A stretch of DNA of 64,000 nucleotides, taken from Kaustia mangrovi. Lineage in GTDB: Bacteria > Pseudomonadota > Alphaproteobacteria > Rhizobiales > Im1. Both the position numbers and the translations under genes were made by a program. Positions within the stretch are counted from its first letter, which is position 1, and every line of letters begins with the position of its first letter. The notes under the pieces were generated by a model. It was given only the letters and a program-made list of their open reading frames with translations. It was not told the DNA's origin and ran no database searches. Below are positions 34,827 through 44,236 of the stretch, piece after piece. Location: assembly GCF_015482775.1 (NCBI RefSeq), contig NZ_CP058214.1:3090501-3154500 (forward strand). Direction: 5' to 3'.

Positions 34827-34861
34827 CGATTGCGGCGGGCCGGAAATGCCCGCCGCAATCG
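34827..34861 (+). terminator. perfect 14-bp hairpin after the M20 gene
   Basis: Arms cgattgcggcgggc (34827-34840) and gcccgccgcaatcg (34848-34861) pair without mismatch around a 7-base loop. It lies 52 bases downstream of the M20 stop and before the oligopeptide operon promoter. It is followed by C residues rather than T, so it would be a weak or Rho-assisted terminator. Confidence 0.55.
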
Positions 34862-34918
34862 CCCCCATGGCGCGGGCGGGACGACCTGTCCGCGAATGGG
34901 TTTTGTTCCTCTATCTCC

Positions 34919-34944
34919 TTGATTTAAAAAGACAATATATTGTC
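34919..34944 (+). promoter_or_regulatory. palindromic operator upstream of the oligopeptide importer
   Basis: The perfect 14-base palindrome GACAATATATTGTC lies at 34931-34944 in a short AT-rich stretch that begins with TTGATT at 34919. It contains a -10-like TATATT. The form of the palindrome resembles GntR-type operators. It is 77 bases upstream of the binding-protein start and is the only obvious control element of that operon. The cognate regulator is not encoded next to it. Confidence 0.5.
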
Positions 34945-35020
34945 GCGCGACCCTTTCGGCGTTACTCTGGCCGACAGGCAGACCGGGCAATGACAACACA
35001 CGACCAAGAGGGAGATAGCC

Positions 35021-36613
35021 ATGACACCGGTACGATGGTTCTGCGGCGCGTTTCTCGCCGCGGCGATGACGCTTGCCCTGCCGGGTGCGCTTTCGGCGGA
35101 GATGGTCTACCACCGCGGCAATACGGGCGATCCCGAAACGCTCGACCAGCACAAGACCTCCACCATCTACGAGGCCAATATCCTGCGCGATCTCTATGAG
35201 GGGCTCGTGGCCTACAACGCCGCCGGAGAGATTATTCCCGGGGTGGCCGAAAGCTGGGACATGTCGGAGGATGGCACGGTCTACACCTTCCATCTTCGCG
35301 ACGATGCCAGGTGGTCGAATGGCGAGCCGGTGACGGCGGAGGACTTCGTCTTCTCGCTGCGCCGGATCATGACGCCGGAGACGGGCGCGAAATACGCGAC
35401 CATCCTCTATCCCATCAAGAATGCGGAGAAGATCAATACCGGCAAGCTCGAGCCCTCCGAGCTCGGCGTGACGGCGGTCGACGACAGGACGCTGGAGATC
35501 GCGCTGGAGGCGCCGACGCCCTATTTCATCGACCTGCTCGGCCACCAGACCGGGCTGCCGGTCTATCCCCCGGCGGTCAAGGAGCACGGCACCGATTTCG
35601 TGAAGCCCGGCAACATGGTCTCCAACGGACCTTTCATGCTGAAGGACGCGGTGCCGAACGCGCAGGTGACGCTGGCGAAGAACCCGAACTATCACGATGC
35701 GGAGAACGTCGCGATCGACAAGGTGATCTTCTATCCGACCGAGGATCGCGCCGCGGCGTTGAGGCGGTTCACCGCCGGCGAGCTCGACTCCAACAACGAC
35801 GCGCCGGTCGACCAGGTGAAGTGGATGCGCGAGAATCTCGGCGACGAGTTCCGCGTCGCGCCCTATCTCGGCACCTACTACTACACGATCAAGACCGACA
35901 AGACGCCCTTCGACGATCCGCGCGTGCGCCGCGCGCTCTCCATGGCGATCGATCGGGAGTTCATCGCCGAGGAGATCTGGGGCGGCACCATGCTTCCCGG
36001 CTACAGCCTCGTGCCGCCGGGCATTCCGGGCTATGGCGAGCCGTCCTATGTCGACTACAAGGACGACTCCATCCTCGACCGCGAGGACGAGGCGGCAGCC
36101 CTTCTGAAGGAGGCGGGATTCGGGCCCGACAATCCGCTGAAGGTCGAGATCCGCTACAACACGTCGGAGAACCACAAGAAGACGGCGCTCGCCATCGCCG
36201 ATATGTGGAAGCCGCTCGGCGTGGAGGTCTCGCTCGTGAACACCGATGTCGCGACCCACTACGCGCTGCTGCGCGACAAGGGCGATTACGACGTCGCGCG
36301 TGCGGGCTGGATCGGCGACTATGCGGACCCGCAGAACTTCCTGTTCCTGCTGGAAAGCAACAATCCGGGCTTCAATTACGCCAGCTATTCCAATGCGGAG
36401 TTCGACGCGCTGATGCGCAAGGCGGCGGCCGAGACCGACCCCGACAAGCGCAGCGAATACCTGCATGAGGCCGAGGCGATCTTCAACCGGGAGGAGCCCT
36501 ATATCGCGATGCTCTATTACGGCTCGCTGAACCTCGTCTCCGACCGGCTGAAGGGCTGGAAGGACAATATCCTCAACATCCACCCGAGCCGCTGGATGTC
36601 CATCGAGGAGTGA
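35021..36613 (+). CDS. oligopeptide-type ABC transporter substrate-binding protein
   Basis: SBP_bac_5 (OppA/DppA) family protein of 530 residues with a signal peptide ending near AEM (FLAAAMTLALPGALSAEM). Family motifs are PETLDQHKTSTIYEANILRD near residue 38, SEDGTVYTFHLRDDARWSNG near 85, and the late YDVARAGWIGDYADPQNFLF near 422, which is typical of OppA. ATG 35021 follows gggagata. It is the first gene of a four-gene transporter operon and is preceded by a palindromic operator. It binds a peptide or similar compound in the periplasm; the actual ligand is not known. Confidence 0.93.
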   Translation: MTPVRWFCGAFLAAAMTLALPGALSAEMVYHRGNTGDPETLDQHKTSTIYEANILRDLYEGLVAYNAAGEIIPGVAESWDMSEDGTVYTFHLRDDARWSNGEPVTAEDFVFSLRRIMTPETGAKYATILYPIKNAEKINTGKLEPSELGVTAVDDRTLEIALEAPTPYFIDLLGHQTGLPVYPPAVKEHGTDFVKPGNMVSNGPFMLKDAVPNAQVTLAKNPNYHDAENVAIDKVIFYPTEDRAAALRRFTAGELDSNNDAPVDQVKWMRENLGDEFRVAPYLGTYYYTIKTDKTPFDDPRVRRALSMAIDREFIAEEIWGGTMLPGYSLVPPGIPGYGEPSYVDYKDDSILDREDEAAALLKEAGFGPDNPLKVEIRYNTSENHKKTALAIADMWKPLGVEVSLVNTDVATHYALLRDKGDYDVARAGWIGDYADPQNFLFLLESNNPGFNYASYSNAEFDALMRKAAAETDPDKRSEYLHEAEAIFNREEPYIAMLYYGSLNLVSDRLKGWKDNILNIHPSRWMSIEE

Positions 36614-36653
36614 GCGGGCGTGCGCGGCTAACGGAACAGAGAGGTCCGTGGCG

Positions 36654-37577
36654 ATGGTGCACTATGTGATGCGCCGGCTTGCCGGGGCGATCGTGACGCT
36701 CTTCGTCATCGTCACGATCGCCTTCTTCCTGATCCGCGTCGCGCCGGGCGGCCCGTTCGACCGGGAGCGGCCGCTCGAGGCCAAGGTGCGCGCCAATCTG
36801 GAGGCCGCCTATCACCTCGACGAGCCGGTCTGGCGGCAATATGCCTATTATCTGGAAGGCCTCGTGCAGGGCGATCTCGGCCCGAGCTTCATCTATCGCG
36901 ACTTCACCGTCGGCGAACTCTTCATGCAGGGGCTGCCGGTGTCGGTCGAGCTCGGCGGCTCCGCGCTCCTGCTCGCCTTCCTCGTCGGCACGGGGCTCGG
37001 CACCTTCGCGGCGCTGCGCCAGAACCGGCCGGGCGATTATTCGGTCATGACGCTCGCCGCCTTCGGCATCACGGTGCCGAACTTCGTCGTGGCACCGCTC
37101 CTGACCCTGCTCTTCGCCCTCTGGCTCGGCTGGCTGCCGGCGGGCGGCTGGGGCGGCGGGGCGCTCGCCAACAAGATCCTGCCCATCGTCTCGCTCGCCC
37201 TGCCGCAGGTGGCGATCATCGCCCGGCTGACCCGCGGATCGATGATCGAGGCCATGCGCTCCCACCACATCCGCACCGCGCGCGCCAACGGCCTGCCCGC
37301 CCGGGTGATCGTCTTCGTCCATGCCTTCCGCGGCGCGGTCCTGCCGGTCGTCTCCTATATGGGGCCGGCCGCGGCGGCGCTGCTCACCGGCTCGGTCGTG
37401 ATCGAGACGATCTTCGGCATTCCGGGAATCGGGCGCTATTTCGTGCAGGGTGCGCTCAACCGCGACTATACGCTGGTCATGGGCACGGTGGTCGTGATTG
37501 CGGTCTTCGTGATCGTGTTCAACCTCCTCGTCGACCTGATCTATGCCGCGCTCGACCCGCGCGTGCGCTACGGATGA
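36654..37577 (+). CDS. oligopeptide-type ABC transporter permease (OppB-like)
   Basis: Permease of 307 residues with six membrane helices. Motifs are the N-terminal YVMRRLAGAIVTLFVIVTIA, the EAMRSHHIRTARANGLPARV coupling segment near 200, and the signature ETIFGIPGIGRYFVQGALNR near 255. ATG 36654 was chosen over GTG 36648 because agagagg is then correctly spaced. It lies 40 bases after the binding-protein gene and 10 bases before the second permease gene. The two permeases form the membrane channel. Confidence 0.93.
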   Translation: MVHYVMRRLAGAIVTLFVIVTIAFFLIRVAPGGPFDRERPLEAKVRANLEAAYHLDEPVWRQYAYYLEGLVQGDLGPSFIYRDFTVGELFMQGLPVSVELGGSALLLAFLVGTGLGTFAALRQNRPGDYSVMTLAAFGITVPNFVVAPLLTLLFALWLGWLPAGGWGGGALANKILPIVSLALPQVAIIARLTRGSMIEAMRSHHIRTARANGLPARVIVFVHAFRGAVLPVVSYMGPAAAALLTGSVVIETIFGIPGIGRYFVQGALNRDYTLVMGTVVVIAVFVIVFNLLVDLIYAALDPRVRYG

Positions 37578-37587
37578 GGACAGGGCC

Positions 37588-38730
37588 ATGACGACCGTTC
37601 CGGACATGGCAGACGAGACGGCGGCGGCGCCGGGCGCGGCGAGCGGGCGCTCGCTGTGGGGCTATGCCTGGCTCCGGCTCAAGAGGAACCGCGCGGCGGT
37701 GGCGAGCATCGCGGTGCTCGCCCTCGTCACGCTCGCCTGCATCGTGGGGCCGTGGCTCTCGCCGCACGGCTACGCCACGGTCTACCAGGACTATGTGAAG
37801 GTGCCGGCGAGCCTCGAGCCCTATCCGCGTGCCGACGCCATCGTGCCGGCGGTGGAGGAGGCGCTGAGGCGCGCCCGCGTCGAGGTCGATACGGTCGAGC
37901 TCGATGGCGGCACCGTGACGGTCGCGGTCACCTCGTCGCGCGAGATCGACCCGCGCATCACCCGCTATCTCGACCGCTCGGACCTGCTCTCCGGCGCGGA
38001 GGTGGCCGGGACGGGACCGGACGGCCGCTCCATGACGCTCACCGCCAATGTGGAGCGCGAATATTTCCTCTTCGGCACCGACGCCAACGGCCGCGATCTC
38101 ATGACCCGCACGCTGATCGCCGGGCGCGTCTCGCTCGCCATCGGCCTTCTCGCCAGCATCGTCGCGCTCGTGATCGGGGTGACCTACGGTGCGGTCGCGG
38201 GCTATTTCGGCGGGCGGGTGGATAGCGTGATGATGCGCATCGTCGACGTGCTCTACTCGCTGCCCTTCATGTTCTTCGTCATTCTGCTGGTGGTGTTCTT
38301 CGGGCGCAACTTCATCTTGATGTTCATCGCCGTCGGCGCCATCGAGTGGCTCGACATGGCGCGCATCGTGCGCGGACAGACCATGATGCTCCGCCGCCAG
38401 GAATTCGTCGAGGCGGCGGAGGCGCTGGGCGTCGGCACGGGCGGCATACTCAGGCGCCATATCGTGCCCAATGTGCTCGGACCGGTGATCGTCTATGTCA
38501 CGCTGCTCGTTCCGAAGGTCATCCTGCTGGAGAGCTTCCTGAGCTTCCTCGGGCTCGGCGTCCAGGAGCCCATGACGAGCTGGGGCGTGCTGATCTCGGA
38601 GGGCTCGCGCGCCATACGCGGCGCACCCTGGCTGCTCATCTACCCGTCCGTCTTCCTCACCGTCACGCTGTTCGCGCTGAACTTCCTCGGCGACGGCCTG
38701 CGCGACGCGCTCGACCCGAAGGACCGGTGA
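37588..38730 (+). CDS. oligopeptide-type ABC transporter permease (OppC-like) with enlarged periplasmic insert
   Basis: Permease of 380 residues, about 80 longer than usual OppC. The extra segment, about residues 62-145, sits between the first membrane helix (AVASIAVLALVTLACIVGPW) and the conserved FLFGTDANGRDLMTRTL. It contains a predicted mixed alpha/beta region (AIVPAVEEALRRARVEVDTV, then ELDGGTVTVAVTS). The coupling motif EFVEAAEALGVGTGGILRRH and the terminal VFLTVTLFALNFLGDGLRDA are normal. ATG 37588 has gaggacaggg upstream. The insert probably faces the binding protein. It is followed by a palindromic element and then the ATPase gene. Confidence 0.9.
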   Translation: MTTVPDMADETAAAPGAASGRSLWGYAWLRLKRNRAAVASIAVLALVTLACIVGPWLSPHGYATVYQDYVKVPASLEPYPRADAIVPAVEEALRRARVEVDTVELDGGTVTVAVTSSREIDPRITRYLDRSDLLSGAEVAGTGPDGRSMTLTANVEREYFLFGTDANGRDLMTRTLIAGRVSLAIGLLASIVALVIGVTYGAVAGYFGGRVDSVMMRIVDVLYSLPFMFFVILLVVFFGRNFILMFIAVGAIEWLDMARIVRGQTMMLRRQEFVEAAEALGVGTGGILRRHIVPNVLGPVIVYVTLLVPKVILLESFLSFLGLGVQEPMTSWGVLISEGSRAIRGAPWLLIYPSVFLTVTLFALNFLGDGLRDALDPKDR

Positions 38731-38774
38731 TATGGCGATGGTCGCAATCCCGCCGCCGGAAACGCCAACCGGCG

Positions 38775-38913
38775 TCCCCCTCACCCTCCCATCGCTTGCG
38801 CGATGGGCCCCTCCCTCTCCCGCGAGGGGAGAGGGGATATGGATGCGGCTCGGATCGGAAGCCCTCTCCCCTCGCGGGAGAGGGGGGCGCCGAAGGCGCC
38901 GGGAGAGGGGGTG
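38775..38913. repeat. dispersed palindromic element between oppC-like and ATPase genes
   Basis: About 140 bases in the same order as the element at 29645-29791: cccatcgct-tgc-gcgatggg, ctctcccgcgaggggagagg, a mirrored ccctctcccctcgcgggagagg and ggcgccgaaggcgcc. Each part can fold separately and the two gagagg-rich parts can pair with each other. It occupies nearly all of the 229-base gap, which otherwise holds no gene. Confidence 0.85.
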
Positions 38914-38959
38914 TGAGCCAGCCACAGGCCAACTCCGCAGTCTGCGAGGGGATTGAGGA

Positions 38960-40621
38960 ATGCAGGACAGCGTCCTCGCCATTCGCGGGCTCGATGTCCG
39001 CTTCGACACCGCCGATGGCGAAGTCCATGCGGTGAGATCGGTCGATCTCGATGTCGGCGAGGGCGAGACGGTCGCGGTCGTCGGGGAATCGGGTTCCGGC
39101 AAGAGCCAGATCATGCTCGCCGCCATGGGGCTTCTCGCGGCCAACGGGCGGGTGTCGGGCTCCGTCGCCTTTCGCGGCACGGAGCTTCTGGGACTGTCCC
39201 AGCGCGCGCTCAACCGTTATCGCGGCACACGGCTCTCCATGATCTTCCAGGAGCCGATGACCTCGCTCGACCCGCTCTACCCCATCGGCCGGCAGGTCGC
39301 CGAGCCGCTCGTCCATCACGGGCGCATGTCGCGCGGCGCGGCCCGGGCGCGCGTACTGGAGCTGCTGGAGCTGGTGCGCCTGCCGGATCCCGGGCGCATG
39401 GTGCGGTCCTATCCCCACGAGCTTTCCGGCGGCCAGCGACAGCGCGTGATGATCGCCATGGCGCTCGCCAACGAGCCCGACATCCTGATCGCCGACGAGC
39501 CGACCACGGCGCTCGACGTGACCATACAGGCGGAAATCCTGGCGCTGCTCGCCGATCTCCAGGACCGGCTCGGCATGTCCATCGTGTTCATCACCCACGA
39601 TCTCGGCATCGTGCGCGGCTTTGCCGACCGGGTCTATGTGATGTCCGGGGGCCGGGTGGTGGAAGAGGGCGGGACGCGCCGCATCTTCGAGGCCCCGCGC
39701 GAGAAATACACGAAGATGCTGCTCGCCGCGGAGCCGGAGGGCCGCAAGGCGCCGCCGCCCGCCGGAGCGCCGATCCTGCTGTCGGGCGAGAATATCCGCG
39801 TCACCTACACCCTCGGCGGCGGGCTGCTTGGCGGATCGGCAATGCAGGTCAGGGCGGTTGACGGTATCGGGGTCATGCTGCGCCAGGGCCAGACCATCGG
39901 CGTGGTGGGCGAGTCGGGCTCCGGCAAGTCGACGCTCGGCCGCGCGCTGCTCAGGCTTGTGCCGTCCCAGGGCCGGATCGTCTATGCCGGCCGCGACATA
40001 CAGGGGCTCGACCGGAAGGGCATGCGTCCCCTGCGCCGCGAGATGCAGGTGGTCTTCCAGGATCCGTTCGGCTCGCTCAGCCCGCGCATGACGGTAGGCG
40101 AGATCGTCACGGAGGGGCTGCTCGTCCACGAGCCCTCGCTTGGCGCGAGGGAGCGGGCGGCGCGCGCGGCGCAGGCGCTGGAGGATGTCGAGCTCGACCC
40201 CGCCATGCGCAACCGCTACCCGCATGAGTTCTCCGGCGGCCAGCGCCAGCGGATCGCCATCGCCCGCGCCATGATCCTGAACCCCAGCCTCGTGGTGCTC
40301 GACGAGCCGACCTCCGCCCTCGACCGCTCTGTCCAGAAGCGCGTCGTCACGCTCCTGCGCGGGCTGCAGGAGACGCACGGCCTGTCCTATATCTTCATCA
40401 GCCACGACCTCGCCGTGGTGCGGGCCATGGCCGACCACGTGATCGTCATGCGGGCCGGCCACATTGTGGAGGAGGGAGGCGTGGAGGAGATTTTCGACCG
40501 CCCGCGTGAGGACTATACTCGCGCCGTCATCGCCGCGGCGCTCGATCCGGGCGCGGCGGGCCGGTCCCGCAAGGGCCGCGCCGGGCAGGGCGATCTCGGG
40601 CAGCCACTGCATATGGAGTGA
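38960..40621 (+). CDS. fused double ABC ATPase for the oligopeptide importer (OppD-OppF fusion)
   Basis: One protein of 553 residues carries two nucleotide-binding domains. The first has Walker [13 protein letters not shown] near 40, signature [15 protein letters not shown] near 155 and Walker [12 protein letters not shown]. The second has [14 protein letters not shown] near 318, [15 protein letters not shown] near 421 and [12 protein letters not shown]. In the first Walker A the usual Thr after Lys-Ser is Gln. Normally OppD and OppF are separate chains. The start at 38960 lies after the palindromic element and has gattgagg upstream. The stop is 13 bases before the O-methyltransferase. It drives the importer. 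Confidence 0.93.
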   Translation: MQDSVLAIRGLDVRFDTADGEVHAVRSVDLDVGEGETVAVVGESGSGKSQIMLAAMGLLAANGRVSGSVAFRGTELLGLSQRALNRYRGTRLSMIFQEPMTSLDPLYPIGRQVAEPLVHHGRMSRGAARARVLELLELVRLPDPGRMVRSYPHELSGGQRQRVMIAMALANEPDILIADEPTTALDVTIQAEILALLADLQDRLGMSIVFITHDLGIVRGFADRVYVMSGGRVVEEGGTRRIFEAPREKYTKMLLAAEPEGRKAPPPAGAPILLSGENIRVTYTLGGGLLGGSAMQVRAVDGIGVMLRQGQTIGVVGESGSGKSTLGRALLRLVPSQGRIVYAGRDIQGLDRKGMRPLRREMQVVFQDPFGSLSPRMTVGEIVTEGLLVHEPSLGARERAARAAQALEDVELDPAMRNRYPHEFSGGQRQRIAIARAMILNPSLVVLDEPTSALDRSVQKRVVTLLRGLQETHGLSYIFISHDLAVVRAMADHVIVMRAGHIVEEGGVEEIFDRPREDYTRAVIAAALDPGAAGRSRKGRAGQGDLGQPLHME

Positions 40622-40634
40622 AGGGAGAGAGCCC

Positions 40635-41303
40635 ATAGCCGAGGCGGAGTGGACAGCCGTCGACCGCTACATCACCGATACGCTCGTACACCCCGACCCC
40701 GCGCTGGACGCGGCGTTGCGGGCGAGCGAGGAAGCCGGCCTTCCCGCCATCTCCGTGTCCGCCAACCAGGGCAAGCTCCTGCAGCTCATGGCGCGGATGC
40801 AGGGCGCGCGGAACATTCTGGAGATTGGTACGCTCGGCGGCTACAGCACGATCTGGCTCGCCCGGGCCCTGCCGCGCGGCGGCCGGCTCATCACGCTCGA
40901 ATCGGAGCCGAAACATGCCGAGGTCGCCCGGGCCAACATCGCCCATGCGGGCCTTGCGGGCATCGTCGACCTCAGCCTCGGCCGCGCGCTCGATACGCTG
41001 CCCGTCCTGGAGGAGGAGGGCGCGGGACCGTTCGATTTCGTCTTCATCGATGCCGACAAGCCCAGCAATCCGGACTATTTCGCCTGGGCGCTCCGGCTTT
41101 CGCGGCCGGGCACCGTGATCGTCGTGGACAATGTGGTGCGGGCCGGCGCGGTAGCCGATCCCGACAGCAGCGATATCAGCGTCCGCGGCGTGCGCGAGCT
41201 CAATGCGCTGATGGCGGCCGAGCCGCGCGTGACGGCGACGGCCATCCAGACGGTCGGCTCCAAGGGCTATGACGGCTTCGCCGTCGCGCTCGTCACCGAG
41301 TGA
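40635..41303 (+). CDS. SAM-dependent O-methyltransferase, probable AUA start codon
   Basis: Catechol/caffeoyl-CoA O-methyltransferase type protein of 222 residues. The SAM site is ILEIGTLGGYSTIWLARAL near 58, the second motif GGRLITLESEPKHAEVAR lies near 80, and the metal and acceptor region FDFVFIDADKPSNPDYFAW lies near 134. The family N-terminus usually reads 'M..E.WTAVDRYI.D.LV'. Here IAEAEWTAVDRYITDTLV is encoded from an ATA at 40635 with a near-ideal site aagggagaga eight bases upstream. No ATG, GTG or TTG is in frame near it; the nearest alternatives upstream lie within the ATPase gene. The methyl acceptor is unknown. Confidence 0.85.
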   Translation: MAEAEWTAVDRYITDTLVHPDPALDAALRASEEAGLPAISVSANQGKLLQLMARMQGARNILEIGTLGGYSTIWLARALPRGGRLITLESEPKHAEVARANIAHAGLAGIVDLSLGRALDTLPVLEEEGAGPFDFVFIDADKPSNPDYFAWALRLSRPGTVIVVDNVVRAGAVADPDSSDISVRGVRELNALMAAEPRVTATAIQTVGSKGYDGFAVALVTE

Positions 41304-41342
41304 GGCGCGGGGCGCAGGGCCGATACGTGAGGGACGGCGGCC

Positions 41343-41810
41343 TCAGATCACGCCCGCATCGAGGCTGGCGGCGACATAGAGGCCGAGTTCCTCGCATTGC
41401 CCGATGAATTCCTCGCGGAACTCGCCGCGGCAGACGAGCGGGTCGCGGACCGCCTTCCAGCGGAGCCCCGTGACGATGGTCTCCACCGCCCGGCGCGTGC
41501 CCGTGCCGTCATGGCCGGCGCGGATATAGAGTGCGTAGGGAAGCCCCTGCGTCTTCTCCAGGCAGGGATAGTAGCAGCGGTCGAAGAAGTCCTTCAGCGC
41601 GCCGCTCATATAGCCGAGATTCTCCGTCGTCCCGAGGATGACGGCATCGGCCGCCTGCACGTCGGCGGGACCCGCCTCGAACGGCGTGCGCACCGTGAGC
41701 TCGACCGTCTCGATATCCTCGTGCGAGGCGCCGCGCACCACCGCGTCGCACAGGGATTGCGTGTTCGGCGAGGGCACATGGGCCACGATCAGGAGCTGCT
41801 TGGTCGTCAT
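41343..41810 (-). CDS. flavodoxin-like NAD(P)H-dependent reductase family protein
   Basis: Protein of 155 residues with a flavodoxin fold. The FMN phosphate loop is AHVPSPNTQSLCDAV near 10-24, and the second FMN loop is GTTENLGYMSGALKDFFDRC near 60-79, typical of the NADPH-dependent FMN reductase group. It is cytoplasmic with no membrane segment. It is convergent with the O-methyltransferase and 45 bases upstream of the transglycosylase stop on the same strand. It probably transfers electrons to or from a flavin; the partner is not apparent. Confidence 0.85.
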   Translation of the reverse strand: MTTKQLLIVAHVPSPNTQSLCDAVVRGASHEDIETVELTVRTPFEAGPADVQAADAVILGTTENLGYMSGALKDFFDRCYYPCLEKTQGLPYALYIRAGHDGTGTRRAVETIVTGLRWKAVRDPLVCRGEFREEFIGQCEELGLYVAASLDAGVI

Positions 41811-41855
41811 GCGGTAAGAGGATAAGGCGCCGCGCCGCCGCCGTCACGGGGGCGG

Positions 41856-43979
41856 TCAGTTGAAGGCGTATTGACGCCCGGGTGCGGTGCAGCTCGTCGC
41901 GGTGTGGAGCGTTCCGCCGAGGCTTGCCTCGCGCGTGTTCTCCTGCGTGATGCCGAGGCGTGCCCGGTAGACATGGAGGTTCTCCATGACGCGCTTCACG
42001 TAGTTGCGCGTCTCGTTATAGGGAATGGCCTCGATCCAGTCGACGAGCGCGATCTCGCTTCGGCGGGGATCGCCATAGTCCTTCAGCCATTCGCGCACCC
42101 GCCCGGGCCCCGCATTGTAGCCGGCGAGCGCCATCGGATAGGAGCCGTCGAACCCCGCGACGAGCTCGTGCAGCAGGGCCGCGCCGAGCGTCACGTTGTA
42201 GACCGGGTCCGACACGAGCCGGGAGGAGCTGTAGCGCTTCTTGTAGATGCGCGACAGGCTCTTCGCCGTATTGGGCATGATCTGCATCAGGCCGCGTGCG
42301 CCGGCATGGCTGACGGCGGTCGGGTTGAACTCGCTCTCCTGGCGGATGACGCTGTAGATCAGCGCCTCTTCGGTTGGCGGAGTGAGCACCTCGTAGTCGA
42401 GCTCGGTCACGGGATAGGCGAGCCCGCGCACATCCATCGGCGTATGCGCGGAGGCCTTGGCGACGCGCAGTGCGACATGGGGGTGCGTCATCTCCATGGC
42501 GATCATGGTGGCCGCCGCGCGCTCCACGCTCGTCTGCAGGCGGTCCGCGGCGGCGAGCAGGAAGCTGCGCAGATGCTTGCCGCCGCCGGCCCGGTCGATG
42601 AGGAGCGCGGCATGCACGAGCTCGTCGCGGTGGACGCGGTCGAGCACGCTTTGCGGCACCGGGCGGTCGCAGGCCAGCGAGGCGGGCACGGGATCGAGAC
42701 CCAGGCGCTGGCGCGCGAGTTGGCCGTAGAAGGTGCCGCTCAGCCGGCCCGCGGCGCGGAAATGCTTGCGTGCGATATGGAGCAGGTCGAGGCTCGCATA
42801 GGCGCGTCCCAGCCAGTATTCGGCCTGCGCCACATTGAGCGGCACGTCGTCGCCGGCGCGCAGCGTGAGGAAATGGCCGAGCGCGCGGCGCGGCTGATGG
42901 AGGAATCTGAGGGCGATCCAGCCCGCGAGGAACTCGCCCTGCACGAAGGACAGCCCGTCCGAATGGCCATGGGCGCGCGCCAGCTCGTAGGCGTCCTGCC
43001 AGGCCTCCCTGTTCGAACGCTTGAGCGCGTCGCGCAGCAATACGCGGCGCTCGTCCCACCAGACGTCCAGACCTTCCGCGCTCTCGCCCATGGTCTGCGT
43101 GGCGAGCGCGATCTCGCGCGCCTTCGGATAGTCGTCCTTCAGCCGGTAATAGCGCGTCAGCGCATATCGGGCGATGGAGCGTGTCTTCATCGTCTCCGGC
43201 AGGGCTTCATGGAGTTTGAGGCCTTGGTCCGCCCCGCCGGCAAGTGCCAGCACCGCGCGGGCGAACGCGACCTCGTCCTCCGGCAGGCGTTTGGCCTGTC
43301 TCAGCGCGCCGGCCTTGTCGCGCGCATAGAGGCGGTTGGAGAGGCGGGCCGCCTGGTCCTCCTCGGTCAGCGTGTCGGAGAACGACTCCAGAACGGCCTT
43401 CTCGATATCCGCGTCGAGCCGGGCATGGCGCCACACCGTCACGATCTGCGCGCGGGCGCGTGCATGCTCGCCGGTCGCCTCGTAGGCGCGAGCCAGCGCG
43501 ATCCGCCCCGTGGCCGCGATCGGCGGGTAGGCGGCGAAATGGGCGATCACCTCCTCCGGCGGCTTGCGGGCGAAATAGAGAATGCTCTCCATCCGCCGGA
43601 GCAGCGCGTCGGTGCGCGGCCAGTACCCCTTGGTGTCCACGAAGCGCGAGATGGCGGGCAGCGCATCGGAGCCCGTGGAATTGAGCACGCCGACCCAGTC
43701 GATCAGCGTGTCGACGACAGGGTCGCGGGCCGTCGTGGCGAGGTCGCGGGCCCGTGTCAGGCGGGTGTCGAGCGCCGCCCTGACGGCCTCCACCTGCGCC
43801 TCCTCGGGCGTGTATTCCCATCGCCCGGCCATGGCGGCGGGGTCGGCCTCGCCCCTCAGATCGGCCGGAGCGGCGGTCATGGCCGGCGCCGGGCCCGCCA
43901 GCATCAGCGACAGTCCCGCCAGGACGATCGCCCTGGCGCCGGTTGTGCATTGCCTGCGAAGAATCCGCCTGATTGCCAT
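41856..43979 (-). CDS. slt: soluble lytic murein transglycosylase (Slt family)
   Basis: Periplasmic murein hydrolase of 707 residues that cleaves glycan strands to 1,6-anhydromuropeptides. A signal peptide is visible (ARAIVLAGLSLMLAGPAPAM). A long alpha-helical superhelix of TPR-like repeats (about 60-500) precedes the catalytic SLT domain: RQESEFNPTAVSHAGARGLM near 546, with the catalytic Glu, followed by QIMPNTA, then NVTLGAALLHELVAGFDGSY and ALAGYNAGPGRVREWL. The length fits the Slt70 family. ATG 43979 has caggggcc upstream; the frame's extension to 44045 lacks a site. It is monocistronic as far as can be seen. Confidence 0.92.
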   Translation of the reverse strand: MAIRRILRRQCTTGARAIVLAGLSLMLAGPAPAMTAAPADLRGEADPAAMAGRWEYTPEEAQVEAVRAALDTRLTRARDLATTARDPVVDTLIDWVGVLNSTGSDALPAISRFVDTKGYWPRTDALLRRMESILYFARKPPEEVIAHFAAYPPIAATGRIALARAYEATGEHARARAQIVTVWRHARLDADIEKAVLESFSDTLTEEDQAARLSNRLYARDKAGALRQAKRLPEDEVAFARAVLALAGGADQGLKLHEALPETMKTRSIARYALTRYYRLKDDYPKAREIALATQTMGESAEGLDVWWDERRVLLRDALKRSNREAWQDAYELARAHGHSDGLSFVQGEFLAGWIALRFLHQPRRALGHFLTLRAGDDVPLNVAQAEYWLGRAYASLDLLHIARKHFRAAGRLSGTFYGQLARQRLGLDPVPASLACDRPVPQSVLDRVHRDELVHAALLIDRAGGGKHLRSFLLAAADRLQTSVERAAATMIAMEMTHPHVALRVAKASAHTPMDVRGLAYPVTELDYEVLTPPTEEALIYSVIRQESEFNPTAVSHAGARGLMQIMPNTAKSLSRIYKKRYSSSRLVSDPVYNVTLGAALLHELVAGFDGSYPMALAGYNAGPGRVREWLKDYGDPRRSEIALVDWIEAIPYNETRNYVKRVMENLHVYRARLGITQENTREASLGGTLHTATSCTAPGRQYAFN

Positions 43980-44236
43980 GGCCCCTGAACCGGAAACATC
44001 TCGCCCGGCCCGATGCGCGGGGGCGCATCGTCCAGTGCCGGACATCCTGTTCGTTTTGCCGCCCGCCCTCTTGGGACAGGCAGTCCTCTCATCCCCCGAC
44101 GATCTGCAACGATCACGTCAGATGCTTAATTTAGTGTGAAATCTTAACACTCTTGCAGCGCCTGCTCCACGGGTGTGCGGCAATGCCGCGCCGATATGGG
44201 GCCGCTTGGGTCTTTCGGACTGCCGGCGAGGCCGGC

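Noticed and set aside
41871-43988. Plus-strand frame of 705 codons opposite the transglycosylase gene
   Set aside because: It is antisense to a complete Slt-family gene with a catalytic motif, and lacks any domain itself.
44113-44236. Gap examined for a tRNA or small RNA
   Set aside because: No cloverleaf or T-loop consensus was recognised; only short AT-rich promoter-like sequence is visible.
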